Shown here: positions 33,132 through 42,609 of the stretch, in pieces
How the letters are laid out: every line of letters starts with the position of its first letter
Position numbering within the stretch: position 1 is the stretch's first letter
Origin: Bacteroidales bacterium H4
GTDB taxonomy: Bacteria > Bacteroidota > Bacteroidia > Bacteroidales > Muribaculaceae
DNA: 45,966 nucleotides
Reading direction: 5' to 3'
NCBI GenBank assembly: GCA_001701165.1
Contig: DAAP01000021.1
Span: 1-45,966 of the forward strand
Program-made: the position numbers and the translations under genes
Notes under the pieces: model-generated
What the model was told of the DNA's origin: nothing
What the model saw: only the letters and a program-made list of their open reading frames with translations
Databases searched by the model: none

Positions 33132-35975
33132 CTATCGTATTACTTTAAGCGTCACGACCTTGCCGTCGATGCTTGCGGTTGCTATCATCATGCCCTTGCC
33201 TGTGATAGGCACGTATTCTGTGCATACGGGCATGGAGAGGAGAACACGACCTGTCAGGTCGCATATTGTGAGATCCGTTGCCTGTCCTGTGAAATGAAGC
33301 ATTCCATCGTGGTATGACATGCCGCCTTGTGTATAGACGATGTCAACTGCACTATTAGTGTCTAATTCGAGGCTGAAGGCGTTGATGGTTACCTTACCCA
33401 GCGTCTTCGGAACGATACTGAACACGCTGTTTGCGGGGTCTATGGAGTAGACTGACTCTTCCTCGTCACCATCGCCTGCAGAATAAGATGTTGCGTTCTC
33501 GACCTTGATAGTGAAGGAATATTCCTGTGTAGTGCCGGCTGGAGTGGTGTTAGAGAGGATGCTGTGCATTGCCATGGTGTTGGCTGCCTTTGCTGTGCAG
33601 AGACCCCAATCTATGTCTCTGTCATCGGCTGTAGCTGTCACTTTGACTTTGTATATGCGGCCGGCTACGAGCTTGAAGTAGGGAGAAGTGAGGTACGTTA
33701 CATCGGGGGTGCTGTAGTACTTGCTCCAGGAATAGAGCGAGGTCCCCTCGTCTTGTTTCCAGGTGTTATATGTCGATGCCTTTGACACTACCTGCCAGTC
33801 AGGGAAGTCGGTGGTCGCGTAGGGTATTTCAGTGAAGTCGCCGTTGTATGCATAGTCGAATGGAGCATCGCCCTCGGCCTCGCCGTTGGCGTTGCGTACC
33901 AATACGGATAACTTGTGCACACCCGGTGTAAGGTCATTCACAACGTATGTTTCTTTGCTGCCGGGGGTGTGGAGAGCAGATACTTCCTCTGTATGGATGG
34001 CCGTTTCGTCACAGTATATGGTGTAGCCGAGTTGCTCGTGGCTGTCAAGATCTTTGCCTGCGATGTCGAGTGTCGGATTTTCCCATTCCAAGGAAACAGA
34101 CTTATTCTCGAGTACAGATGCTCTTAGCCCTGTGATATGCTGCGGCAGAATTGCCTGCGTAGCAAGTTCGAGGGACTGAACCTTTATGTCTGAGTATGCA
34201 GAGCTTGAAGTTTTGCCGATGTGGTGCACGACGAGCACGTATTCGCCTTCAGTGTCAACGGATATCACGACTTCGCGTGTCCGGTATCCGTGGCCCTGCA
34301 CGTTGCTTTCCTCATCGAGCTTGACGAATGATGATGCGAGATTGTGACGATCAGTAGCGTAACCAATCTCATAGTTGTTGTAACGGGCGTTGATGCTAAC
34401 TTTCATGCGGTAGTAGCCCGGAGAGAGCTGCAGGTAGGGCGATGCGAGGTATTCATCGGCTTCCTTTCCGGTTGGCATTTTTGACATAAATGACTTGCTC
34501 CAGCTTGCCGAATCGAACACCCAAGTGTTGCCATCGGCATTACCATCGAGTATGGTGAACTTGCCTGTCTCGTTGTCATCGGTTTTTGATGCATCAAATG
34601 CGTAGGGTATAGCTGCGGTTGGGTGTCCCACATATCCGGCACTGACTGTGATGGGTTCCTTGTCTATGCAGCCGTTGGCATTATATGCCACTACATAGTA
34701 TGAGTATACGCCGGCAGCTGCGAGTCGATCGGTGATGCCCAGCGGTGTGCCGGCTTCGCAATTGCTGATTTCGCGGAACAACTCGCCGTTGCGGAACAAC
34801 TTGATAGTCAGCGGTTCTGTCAGTGCTTTGCCGTTTTGATCTACGGAGGGGTTGGTCCATGTGAGGTTCACCTTAAGTTCATCGCCTTGCGGTACGGCTG
34901 TCAGGTCGGTTACAAGTGCCGGCACAAGGAGGTTCTTCATTACCTTGACGTAGTTGATGCGATAGCCCATATATGTGCCGCTTTCAGCTTTTGCGTGGAA
35001 TGCGATATGGTATTCGCCGGGTGTGGTGACTGTGAAGGGTACTTCGCACTCCTTGTCGTATTCGCTGAGGTTGTCATACGAAGCCAGCTCAGTGTAGCCA
35101 CTCATATCGGTATCGGAAGTACCGAGGGCAAAGCCGAGGTCGCCGTAGATGGTGCAGGTGACCTTAAGTATGTAATCGCCGGCGGAATCGAAGTTGATGG
35201 CCGGAGACACAAGCCAGTTGTCCTCCTTGCTGCCGTAGGCGGAATCGAACTCTGCGAATTTTGAATATGAGTTGTATTTCCAAGGAGCAGTTGTGGACGC
35301 CTCGGGTCCGGAAACAGATTTCCAGTCAGCGGCGAAAGTGGTGGAACTGCTGAAATCGTCCACATACGGGAGGGCCTTAGCTGTGACAGGTGATGGGCCC
35401 GGGTCAGGTTGGTCGCCGCCACCGTCGGTTATGGAAAACCCTGTGACGTAGAAGTCATATGAGTTGGCATCACTGAAGCAGTGTATGCCGAAGGAGTAGT
35501 CGCCGGTAGTGGTAACTGTAACAGTTGTCTGTTGCAGCTCGAAGTCCGATGAGTGCTGATATGCCTCATTGCGTATCAATTGCGTGCCGGCGGTCATGGC
35601 TGCAGAGGTGCGCTCGGTAGCCATGCGTACTTCGAATTTCTCAGAATCGGTGCCGCGCGTCTTTGTCCACAGCTTGACGGTGTATTCCGTGCCGGCGGTA
35701 AGGGTTATCATAGGCGACATCACCCAGCAGTTTGCTGCGTGGTCGCTGTCGTATGCGTGGTATACGCCGCCTTGTGTTCCCGGGGTGGAGAAGTCTGAAG
35801 TCTGGTAGTCCCATGAGAAGCCTTTGGATCCTCTGAGGCCGTTGTTTACAGCGGTCCATTCGGGGTCAATGGCGCTGTTTACGCCGATGTCACTACTGTA
35901 CGGTACCGTCTTGCTTAGTCCCGTCATCGGCAGGGCGAGGAGGACGGCAAGCAATGTTGCATAAAGTTTTTTCAT
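33132..35975 (-). CDS. Secreted multi-domain adhesin-like protein, choice-of-anchor/FN3
   Basis: 947 residues. A signal peptide (MKKLYATLLAVLLALPMTGLS) is followed by four choice-of-anchor J/cleaved-adhesin-like beta-sandwich modules, each with a WxxSP-like core (NCWVMSPMITL, NWLVSPAINF, EYLASPYLQL, TYLTSPYFKL). Two fibronectin-type-III-like modules (LTWTNPSVD and LEWENPTLD) lie between them. The C-terminus (about 880-947) resembles a type IX sorting domain (LTICDLTGRVLLS). Probably exported to the cell surface or outside, with a binding role; the ligand is unknown. The start is the Met directly before the signal peptide; a longer upstream frame is discarded. Next gene upstream is the LRR protein, 100 bases away. 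Confidence 0.86.
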   Translation of the reverse strand: MKKLYATLLAVLLALPMTGLSKTVPYSSDIGVNSAIDPEWTAVNNGLRGSKGFSWDYQTSDFSTPGTQGGVYHAYDSDHAANCWVMSPMITLTAGTEYTVKLWTKTRGTDSEKFEVRMATERTSAAMTAGTQLIRNEAYQHSSDFELQQTTVTVTTTGDYSFGIHCFSDANSYDFYVTGFSITDGGGDQPDPGPSPVTAKALPYVDDFSSSTTFAADWKSVSGPEASTTAPWKYNSYSKFAEFDSAYGSKEDNWLVSPAINFDSAGDYILKVTCTIYGDLGFALGTSDTDMSGYTELASYDNLSEYDKECEVPFTVTTPGEYHIAFHAKAESGTYMGYRINYVKVMKNLLVPALVTDLTAVPQGDELKVNLTWTNPSVDQNGKALTEPLTIKLFRNGELFREISNCEAGTPLGITDRLAAAGVYSYYVVAYNANGCIDKEPITVSAGYVGHPTAAIPYAFDASKTDDNETGKFTILDGNADGNTWVFDSASWSKSFMSKMPTGKEADEYLASPYLQLSPGYYRMKVSINARYNNYEIGYATDRHNLASSFVKLDEESNVQGHGYRTREVVISVDTEGEYVLVVHHIGKTSSSAYSDIKVQSLELATQAILPQHITGLRASVLENKSVSLEWENPTLDIAGKDLDSHEQLGYTIYCDETAIHTEEVSALHTPGSKETYVVNDLTPGVHKLSVLVRNANGEAEGDAPFDYAYNGDFTEIPYATTDFPDWQVVSKASTYNTWKQDEGTSLYSWSKYYSTPDVTYLTSPYFKLVAGRIYKVKVTATADDRDIDWGLCTAKAANTMAMHSILSNTTPAGTTQEYSFTIKVENATSYSAGDGDEEESVYSIDPANSVFSIVPKTLGKVTINAFSLELDTNSAVDIVYTQGGMSYHDGMLHFTGQATDLTICDLTGRVLLSMPVCTEYVPITGKGMMIATASIDGKVVTLKVIR

Positions 35976-36016
35976 ACTGTTTTGAGTTATATTGTTATCA
36001 GTTGTATTATAAAGTA

Positions 36017-36054
36017 GCAGCCCGGTTTCGGACGTTGCCGAGATACCGGGCTGC
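36017..36054 (-). terminator. Hairpin between the two secreted-protein genes
   Basis: GCAGCCCGGT (36017-36026) pairs with ACCGGGCTGC (36045-36054), just past the LRR gene stop. The following minus-strand bases are AT-rich but lack a clean T-run, so read-through into the next gene is possible. Confidence 0.6.
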
Positions 36055-36075
36055 GTCATATTAGTTACAGATGGG

Positions 36076-39000
36076 TTATTTTACGATTACCTTTGCGGAG
36101 CGTACTGCCTTGTCTGAGTTGAGGCGGACAATGTAGCATCCGGGTCGGAGCTCAATCATACGGTCGCCCTCTATGGTCACGTCGCCGGCAGCAATGATGC
36201 CGTTGGTGGTGTATACAGTGGCCACTGCGGAGTCTGCGCAAATGTGGATGCCGCCGCGCACTGCGGTGATTGTCATGTCATCGGTTGCTACATCGTCAAC
36301 ACCGCCGCCCTTGGCGAAGTTGACTTGAAGCTTGGTGTATATGCCGGGCATCTCAAATTTGTTGCTTTTAACAGCCTCCTCGTCGTTGAGCGAGTATGTG
36401 TTGAATGAGTAGCCGTCGTCAGGGGTTGCGATGATAGTTAACGGGAGGTATTTAGTTACCTTTGAGCCGTTGGCGTATTCGTTGCCCTCTGCGTCAACCA
36501 CCTTGATGGTGCCGTGGATTGGGCTTATGATGTCAAGGTATGCCCATTCGCATCCGCCATTGGTGCCTTTGTGGCTCGGAGTCCATCCGCGGTCAATAGC
36601 GATGCTTGAGTCTGCACGAGTGCCTTCATTCAGCTTTTTGTCGCCTCCTTGAATGATAGCAAGATTGTAGCTCATCCCGGGCTGGTTGTCCTCGTCATCG
36701 CCATTGTCGATGCGTTGTGGCAGCGTATAGTAGAACTCGTTGAGTTCGGGCGCGGTCATGCCGTTGCCGTTTATGTAGATGAACTGCAGCTTGGTGTTCT
36801 TGCTCAGATCAAGAGCGTGGATGTCGTTGCCGGAAACATTGAGGTCTGTAAGTTCCGTGTTCCGGGAGAGGTCAAGACCGGTAAGGAGGTTGCTGCCAAT
36901 GGCCAGTTCCATAAGGGCGGTGTTGTTTGACAAGTCAATGCTCGGGATTTGGTTGGTTGACAGGTTTAAATCAACGAGTTCGGTGTTCTTGGACAGGTCT
37001 ATTGACGCAATTTTGTTGTTCTGTGCGTAAAACCATTTGAGGTATTTGTTGCCGGTCACGTCAAGAGAGGAGATGTTGTTGCCCTTCACATCGAGATACT
37101 GAAGGTATGGCATGTTTGAGACGTTGATGGCATCAAGCAAGGCTATGCCTTCCTCCTCATCACCGAACGAATCCGAATATGCCTCAAGCATGATAATGTT
37201 CGGATTGTTAGAGAGGTCAATAGTCTTAAGGCCGGTGTAGCTGAGGTTGAGAACTTCGAGAGCGGTGTTATGCGACAGGTCGATAGACTTGATGGGATTC
37301 CAGTATCCGTTGAAGTATTTCAGGTCGGGGGCGTTGGAGAGGTCCATTGCCTGAATTTGGTTGTCCCAAAGGCCCATTGCTGTGCCGTACTCGCCGAAGC
37401 CGGACACATCCACGCCTGAGAGGTCGCCGTATACGGTAACACGTGTGCCCGCGGCAGAGCCGTCGATGCGCGTGCCTTTGAGTCGGTCGCTGCCGGAGAT
37501 GTATGCGTTTTGGTTGGTATACTCGGTGCGAGTTCCCGTGCCCCAGTCTATCCATACGGAGCTGCCTGCTTTCACGGTGTTTACAAGGAGAGACATTTGC
37601 TGTCCTTGCTTGACGTCAAACGACACCGATGCCATTTCGGATATGAAGTTTACCTTGATGGTTGAGGTTTCGGACACGATAAACCACGGGCTGAATATTT
37701 CCTTGCCGTTTACGGTTACACTCTTGAAGCGTTTGCCTTTTTCGGGGTATGAATAAACGTACATTGGCACGCCCTTGAGCGCGGTATCATGGACGCTTTT
37801 CACTGTCTGGAAGTACAGCGGTTGCCACTGGCAGAGTATGAATTTGCCGCCGTCGGTTTGCATCACGTCGAGGTCATAATCCAGACCCATGCCGAAGTGC
37901 GAGTAGAGGTTGTCGAGTTTACCGGTCTTGTTTTCGCCGGTATCAGTAGCGCCGTCGAGGGTGACTTCCACCGGGGAGTTTGTCGCGGTGCCGTCGCCCT
38001 GAACGTCACATATCCATTGGAAATCCGAGCTTGTCGGGTAGCTTGTGTCGGCATGCTCGCCGTTTGAGCCTGCGATGAGCAGGTTCGGCTCTGTTCTGTA
38101 GCTTGATTTTGCTACCGGGACGGTATGCAGGGTGTAGGTCATTGACTCGGGGGTAAAGTTAGGACAGTTGCGCAAGTCAATGCGGTCAACGCGGTTTGCT
38201 TGCAGACCGTTGAAGTCAACAAATTCAAGCAACGTGTTTGATGCGTAGAAGGATTTGAGAAAATAGGCCTCCATAAGGTCAACGCGCGAAATCTGCGTAT
38301 TGCTGATGTTGAGAGATGTGATGCTCGGAAGTTTGGAAACATCAAGCGTAGTTATGGGGTTGCCGGATATGTTGAGTGTGCTTATGGCGGTGTTGTTGCC
38401 CAGGTCGAGGCTGTGGATTTTGTTGTCAGCGACATTGAGAATGCGCAGAGCCGGTGCTTGTGAGATGTCGATTAGCTCGAAGTTGCATCCGTTTATGAAG
38501 AGTTCTTCGAGCTTGGTGCATTTGGTTACGTCCAGCGCGTCTACGCTCTTGTTATTGCTCAAAGCGAGCGATGTCAGTTCGGGGTAGTCTCCGAGAACGA
38601 AGGGGTTGTCAGTGCCTGTAGTCATCAGGCGGTTGTTGCTGAGAATGAGCGTGTGCAGTGAGGGCAGCGACACAGGATAAAAGTTGTTCAAGCTGCAGTT
38701 GCTCAGGTTTATGCTCGTCAGCGTGTTCTGTGAGCTTTCGGGCAAGCAGATGAATATCGAGGCAAGATCCGGGCAATCGTTGAGTGTCAGGTATTTCAGC
38801 ACTTTTTGATACTGAACGTCGAGACACTGCAGCCCCGTGTTGTTGTTGAGCGTAAGCCATTCCAGTGTCTTGCCGCAATTCTCGAGCGTGAGTGTGGGGT
38901 TGTTCGACGGCGAATTCTGGATGTTGTTGTGTGACAAGTTAAGGCTTGTCAGAGGAGTCTGCGAGAGCAACTCAAAGGAAGTGATGGAGTTTTTGCTCAA

Positions 39001-39342
39001 GTCGAGTTTTGTGAGTTTTGACATTCCGTCGATGGCGGCGGATGTCAGTTGCGCATTTTGGAGCTGAAATTCGGTTATCTGTCCGGACACGGTGATGGTG
39101 GTGCCCTCGATGGTTCCACTAATCCAGCGCTGCCATGCAGCCTGGTCCGGGTCTATTGTGAATTTCTGCTGCACGCCATTGCCGAAGTCAATGGTCAGCG
39201 GTTGTGTGGCAGACACGACGTTGGCGAGAATTCGAACCTCGGTTCCCTTGGGGGCGGCCGTCGTGAATGTCATCGTGCCTTGTGCGATTGCACCTGTAGT
39301 AGCCAATATGGCTGACACAATGGTAAGTAAAAGTTGCTTCAT
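36076..39342 (-). CDS. Secreted leucine-rich-repeat protein, internally duplicated
   Basis: 1088 residues. Signal peptide 1-20 (LLLTIVSAILATTGAIA). Two similar halves each start with a lead domain (LTIDFGNGVQQKF near residue 50, SSVWIDWGTGTRTEY near 600) and a beta module (GTTITVSGQITEF, GTRVTVYGDLSGV), then many leucine-rich repeats of about 21-23 residues (LTSLDLSKN-type, e.g. SIDLSNNTALMELAIG). A linking region at about 430-590 holds DGG/YP-rich strands. The C-terminal 75 residues resemble a type IX sorting domain (VYTTNGI, CYIVRLNSDKAVRSAKVIVK). Probably a surface or secreted binding protein. The TAACTTTG promoter is at 39420-39413. Confidence 0.88.
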   Translation of the reverse strand: MKQLLLTIVSAILATTGAIAQGTMTFTTAAPKGTEVRILANVVSATQPLTIDFGNGVQQKFTIDPDQAAWQRWISGTIEGTTITVSGQITEFQLQNAQLTSAAIDGMSKLTKLDLSKNSITSFELLSQTPLTSLNLSHNNIQNSPSNNPTLTLENCGKTLEWLTLNNNTGLQCLDVQYQKVLKYLTLNDCPDLASIFICLPESSQNTLTSINLSNCSLNNFYPVSLPSLHTLILSNNRLMTTGTDNPFVLGDYPELTSLALSNNKSVDALDVTKCTKLEELFINGCNFELIDISQAPALRILNVADNKIHSLDLGNNTAISTLNISGNPITTLDVSKLPSITSLNISNTQISRVDLMEAYFLKSFYASNTLLEFVDFNGLQANRVDRIDLRNCPNFTPESMTYTLHTVPVAKSSYRTEPNLLIAGSNGEHADTSYPTSSDFQWICDVQGDGTATNSPVEVTLDGATDTGENKTGKLDNLYSHFGMGLDYDLDVMQTDGGKFILCQWQPLYFQTVKSVHDTALKGVPMYVYSYPEKGKRFKSVTVNGKEIFSPWFIVSETSTIKVNFISEMASVSFDVKQGQQMSLLVNTVKAGSSVWIDWGTGTRTEYTNQNAYISGSDRLKGTRIDGSAAGTRVTVYGDLSGVDVSGFGEYGTAMGLWDNQIQAMDLSNAPDLKYFNGYWNPIKSIDLSHNTALEVLNLSYTGLKTIDLSNNPNIIMLEAYSDSFGDEEEGIALLDAINVSNMPYLQYLDVKGNNISSLDVTGNKYLKWFYAQNNKIASIDLSKNTELVDLNLSTNQIPSIDLSNNTALMELAIGSNLLTGLDLSRNTELTDLNVSGNDIHALDLSKNTKLQFIYINGNGMTAPELNEFYYTLPQRIDNGDDEDNQPGMSYNLAIIQGGDKKLNEGTRADSSIAIDRGWTPSHKGTNGGCEWAYLDIISPIHGTIKVVDAEGNEYANGSKVTKYLPLTIIATPDDGYSFNTYSLNDEEAVKSNKFEMPGIYTKLQVNFAKGGGVDDVATDDMTITAVRGGIHICADSAVATVYTTNGIIAAGDVTIEGDRMIELRPGCYIVRLNSDKAVRSAKVIVK

Positions 39343-39381
39343 AGAACGCTTTAAATAATGTTATATTGTCATTTTGCTATT

Positions 39382-39401
39382 GCAACTGTAATGTAGGTTG
39401 C
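39382..39401. repeat. GCAAC-N10-GTTGC element, copy 2
   Basis: GCAACTGTAATGTAGGTTGC lies in the leader of the LRR gene, between its promoter and start codon; see copy 1 at 33028-33047. Confidence 0.45.
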
Positions 39402-39412
39402 TGATTGTAGTG

Positions 39413-39446
39413 CAAAGTTAGTTATTAATATTCATATGTTGACAAT
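39413..39446 (-). promoter_or_regulatory. Promoter of the LRR protein gene
   Basis: TAACTTTG on the minus strand (39420-39413) with TTG about 22 bases upstream (39445-39443). The leader is about 65 bases. Confidence 0.65.
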
Positions 39447-39729
39447 TACTTGTAAAAAAATATTGTCTAAGCGATTTCGGCCGCTGTGCCAAAGAGAACT
39501 TGACGATTTTATCACATTAATGGTGGGTCTGTATCAAGAATGTAGACGTGGTAGGAGTGCAGTACATTGCGCCGCACAGTATCGGGATATTATGATGATT
39601 ATCAAATTAATGGGTTGTGTTGTTGCGGGTACAATGCCCGTTGACACCTTCAGAGTGGATGCCTTTCCTTGTATGGTGTTCCGCCTTCGATTTTCCGGAT
39701 TGCAAAAGTCGATTTTAGGCCTATATGCC
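39447..39729. other. Gene-poor stretch between LRR and ferritin genes
   Basis: No gene supported on either strand. A 170-codon plus-strand frame from 39436 runs into the antisense of ferritin and shows no domain or signal; I do not call it. No promoter consensus for an RNA is seen. Confidence 0.45.
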
Positions 39730-39760
39730 AAAAAAAGTCCGATGAACTCGGACTTTTTTT
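39730..39760 (-). terminator. Bidirectional terminator by ferritin
   Basis: AAAAAAAGTCCGA and its perfect complement TCGGACTTTTTTT enclose the loop TGAAC, giving T-runs on both strands. It ends ferritin on the minus strand; it would also stop any plus-strand transcript entering from the left. Confidence 0.85.
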
Positions 39761-39832
39761 GCTTTGGCTTGGTTGTGACAGGCTTTGCCGTGCCATGGCG
39801 AGGCCGTGGGTACGGCTTATCAATTTGTTTTG

Positions 39833-40357
39833 TCAGTTGTTTGCGGCGGCCAGAGGTGCGGGCACAACGTATACGCGTGCAGCCAGTTCCTGGTCGAGGG
39901 TATAAAGCGCCATACCATCGTTGCCTATCAGGCGTAAACGGTCGATGAGTTGGCGTGCGTTGTCTTCTTCTTCGACTTGCTCGGAAACAAACCAGTCAAG
40001 TTTGCCGCGTGTGGCATAGTCGTGTTCGGATTCGGCCAGTGCGTACAGATTGTTGATGAGCGAGGTGACTTTCTGTTCATGCTCCAAAGTGTGCTCGAAA
40101 GCAGCCAAAGGTGTGTCCCAGCTATCCGGAACGGCTTCGATAGGCTGGAGACGTACGCGTCCGCCTCGCGAGATGAGGTAATTGATGAATATTTCGGCGT
40201 GAGCTTGTTCTTCTTTGGTCTGAACGCGGAACCAGTTGGCGATGCCGGGCAGTCCGGCGTGCTCAAAGTTCATGGCCATGGCCAGATACAGATATGCCGA
40301 CCACAATTCCTTGTTGATTTGGAAGTTGATGGCATCTTCAACGTTGCTGTTAATCAT
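39833..40357 (-). CDS. ftnA: Ferritin (FtnA type)
   Basis: A 24-mer iron-storage protein that oxidises Fe(II) and stores it as mineral. 174 residues. All ferroxidase positions known from E. coli FtnA are in place: Glu17, Glu50, His53, Glu94, Gln127, Glu130. The start is MINSNVEDAI; an upstream extension of 63 residues is out of family. A TATATTTG box lies at 40413-40406. The bidirectional terminator at 39730-39760 ends the transcript. Confidence 0.96.
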   Translation of the reverse strand: MINSNVEDAINFQINKELWSAYLYLAMAMNFEHAGLPGIANWFRVQTKEEQAHAEIFINYLISRGGRVRLQPIEAVPDSWDTPLAAFEHTLEHEQKVTSLINNLYALAESEHDYATRGKLDWFVSEQVEEEDNARQLIDRLRLIGNDGMALYTLDQELAARVYVVPAPLAAANN

Positions 40358-40405
40358 AGCTGTATGTGTGAAAAGTGAATAATATGCGTGTTCTGCTAAG
40401 TATGT

Positions 40406-40413
40406 CAAATATA
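40406..40413 (-). promoter_or_regulatory. -7 promoter element of ftnA
   Basis: TATATTTG on the minus strand, 49 bases before the ftnA start; -33 element unclear. Confidence 0.5.
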
Positions 40414-40452
40414 CGGGCAAAAAAGATGCCAATGGTCGTTTTTTTTGCTGTG

Positions 40453-41175
40453 TCAGTGCTTGTCGAGCAGCGATTGCAGGTAGGGCGTGGGACGTATCGC
40501 TATTGCTCGCCGGATGTATGGCGTGGCAGCATCGCGTTTGCCGCAAGTGACGAGATATGCTGCCAAATCTACCAGGGTGTCATAGTTATCAGGGGCAAGG
40601 TCAAGGATGTGTCGCCATATTTCAGCGGCTTCGTCACCGTCGCCGCAGAGCAAAGTTCCCCGCGCCTTGACGCGTAGATATGTCACGTTTTCCGGGAAGC
40701 CTTGCAGCATCTTGTCGGCGTAAGCCATCATCTGCGGTCCGTTGTTGCGATAGTCATAGTATTCGAGGAGGCTGCGATCCACCATACGTGTCATCCATGG
40801 GAAGTTGTCGCGTGCGCGTACCAGCAGGTCTTGGTATATGCCCGGGTGGCCCAGTGCGAAGGCGCGCGTGCGTATGCGCGAAAATAGTGTATCGGCATTC
40901 ACCAAGTTGTCCATAGCGTTGTGTGTCAGCGATATGGCGGCGGTTGTGTCGCCTGCCAAAGTATTGCAGACCATGGCATCGGCGTATATGTTTGTGTCGT
41001 CGGGTGTCCGGTCTAATATCAACCAGTATATTGCGCTGGCGTTGAGCCATTCGCCTTGTGCAACATATCGTGCGGCCTTGGTGCGCAGTGCATCTGTCTC
41101 GCCGGCCAAGGCGATGACACATGCGCATAGGGCGCATGTCGCGGAGAGGAGTGCTTTGCGGATATTCATTGTCAT
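40453..41175 (-). CDS. Exported TPR-like protein
   Basis: 240 residues: a signal peptide (ALLSATCALCACVIALA) then helical tetratricopeptide-like repeats (AIYWLILDRTPDDTNIYADAMV; AAEIWRHILDLAPDNYDTLVDLAAYLV). TPR proteins act as protein-interaction scaffolds; the partner is unknown. It is the third gene of a minus-strand operon, 6 bases after the DUF4919 gene. The start could be the first or third codon (MTMNIRK). Confidence 0.8.
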   Translation of the reverse strand: MTMNIRKALLSATCALCACVIALAGETDALRTKAARYVAQGEWLNASAIYWLILDRTPDDTNIYADAMVCNTLAGDTTAAISLTHNAMDNLVNADTLFSRIRTRAFALGHPGIYQDLLVRARDNFPWMTRMVDRSLLEYYDYRNNGPQMMAYADKMLQGFPENVTYLRVKARGTLLCGDGDEAAEIWRHILDLAPDNYDTLVDLAAYLVTCGKRDAATPYIRRAIAIRPTPYLQSLLDKH

Positions 41176-41181
41176 GCGTGG

Positions 41182-41925
41182 CTATTGCCGTTCGAGTTCT
41201 TCAGGATGCTTGAGGTAGTATTGCTCGAGCATGTGGTGTAGGTTGAAGTAATGGTCGCTTTCCTTGGGGTCTTTTTTGCCTACCTTGATCGTGACCTTTT
41301 CGTAGTAAGGTTCAACGAATTCCGAGCCGGTGACAGTGACTTGCGATCCGGAGAGGTTGAAGAAGTCGTATTCGTGTGTCTGATAGGTTACTACCCATGC
41401 GTTCTCGGGGTCGTTGCCTGTGCCCGAGGATGCTATGGTCAGTAGCAGATTGTTGAGTTTGGAGGCCCAGATGTTGGCTATGTTGACTTTCCCGAGGCTT
41501 TTGTAGGCGTATACCATGTAGTTGAGTTGTCTCAGGTCCAGAGGGTTGTCGCCGAGGACTTTTTCGGCAACGCTTATTATGCGCTTGCACTCGCCTTTTG
41601 ATAGATGGTCGCGCTTGAGGTATATGGGTCCCAATTGCTTGACTTCGTTCTCGAAAGGCGATGGACGATACGGATCGTAGTCTTCCTGGAATATGGCGCC
41701 GTAGTAGAAGTATCGGTATTGTTCGGCGGTCATCGATGTGTCGTTTTCGAAGAACTTGTCCATAAGCCGAGGAAAATAGAATTGCGAAGTCGGGTCTGTG
41801 GAGGCTTCTTTGATTTTGGCCATGTCCGGGTGTGAGTGTGTCAGACGCGGCCTTTGGGCGTAGGACCCGAAGCCGGCAATCAGCGTGGCCGTAAATATAG
41901 TGAGAAGTGTCAGTATTCGATTCAT
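41182..41925 (-). CDS. DUF4919 exported protein
   Basis: 247 residues. A signal peptide (ILTLLTIFTATLIAGFGSYA) is followed by a DUF4919-like domain with YRYFYYGAIFQEDYDPYRPSPFE and the C-terminal region HYFNLHHMLEQYYLKHPEEL. The family is known from Bacteroidetes and has no assigned function. It lies one base after the upstream membrane-protein stop and 6 bases before the TPR gene, so the three probably work together in the envelope. Confidence 0.85.
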   Translation of the reverse strand: MNRILTLLTIFTATLIAGFGSYAQRPRLTHSHPDMAKIKEASTDPTSQFYFPRLMDKFFENDTSMTAEQYRYFYYGAIFQEDYDPYRPSPFENEVKQLGPIYLKRDHLSKGECKRIISVAEKVLGDNPLDLRQLNYMVYAYKSLGKVNIANIWASKLNNLLLTIASSGTGNDPENAWVVTYQTHEYDFFNLSGSQVTVTGSEFVEPYYEKVTIKVGKKDPKESDHYFNLHHMLEQYYLKHPEELERQ

Positions 41926-41926
41926 A

Positions 41927-42457
41927 TCAGAGAGGTCGTAGGGTGGTGAGTGTCAGCAGGCGGGCCAAAGCCATGCCGACAATAGTCATGGTGACGATGG
42001 CGGCGGCGCCGGTACGCAACAGCGTAATCCAAAACGGGCGTGTCGGGAACGTGCAGCGCTGTCGGGCATGTGCATTGATGCGCGAGAAAGCCAGCATCCC
42101 GAATACAGCGCCGCCGGCGGCGCCCAGAATAAGCCCGGCCATGGTGTTGACTATCAGTCCGACGATGGCGCCGGTGAGTGTCCCGGTGACCACGAAGGGC
42201 CGAGCGCTGTCGCAGTCCTCGCTGTCGCGCCGGTCCGAGTATGCAAGTATGGTGGCTATCAGGGCTACAAGGCCCCACAGCACCATATCGCCGATGCTCC
42301 ATACGGCTGATAGGCCGATGCGACACGTCCACATGCCGATGTAGGCGCACAATGCCGCCGGCTTGCGGCGGAAGTACGCCAAGATTACGGCGACACTGAG
42401 CAGCAGTCCTGTCAGCACTACCATTATCGGATCCATAGTTAATTGTGCGTTGTCCAT
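41927..42457 (-). CDS. Membrane protein, DUF456-like glycine-zipper region
   Basis: 176 residues from MDNAQLTMDPIM; a start seven codons later (42436) is equally possible. About five hydrophobic helices. The central segment GAIVGLIVNTMAGLILGAAG is a glycine-zipper stretch like that of DUF456 proteins. Function unknown. It heads the operon with DUF4919 and TPR genes, and a TACCTTTG box lies at 42504-42497. Confidence 0.7.
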   Translation of the reverse strand: MDNAQLTMDPIMVVLTGLLLSVAVILAYFRRKPAALCAYIGMWTCRIGLSAVWSIGDMVLWGLVALIATILAYSDRRDSEDCDSARPFVVTGTLTGAIVGLIVNTMAGLILGAAGGAVFGMLAFSRINAHARQRCTFPTRPFWITLLRTGAAAIVTMTIVGMALARLLTLTTLRPL

Positions 42458-42496
42458 TGCATGTGGCAATACCGCTGTATGCGGTGTCGCTATTGG

Positions 42497-42504
42497 CAAA
42501 GGTA
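42497..42504 (-). promoter_or_regulatory. -7 promoter element of the DUF456-DUF4919-TPR operon
   Basis: TACCTTTG on the minus strand, 40 bases before the first start codon; no clear -33 box. Confidence 0.5.
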
Positions 42505-42565
42505 GCAAAATTTCGGCGCAATGCCGCCGTGCACACTGTGTGTGCGCGTACTTTTATGAAAGTTT

Positions 42566-42599
42566 TGCACAACTGTTATCATATCTGAAAGGTTGTGCA
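42566..42599 (-). terminator. Hairpin after polA
   Basis: TGCACAAC (42566-42573) pairs with GTTGTGCA (42592-42599), 11 bases past the polA stop. An A/T-rich tail follows without a long T-run. Confidence 0.5.
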
Positions 42600-42609
42600 C
42601 GCCGGGGTG

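Noticed and set aside
39436..39948. A 170-codon plus-strand frame between LRR and ferritin
   Set aside because: Passes through a bidirectional terminator and into the ferritin antisense; no signal, domain or promoter.
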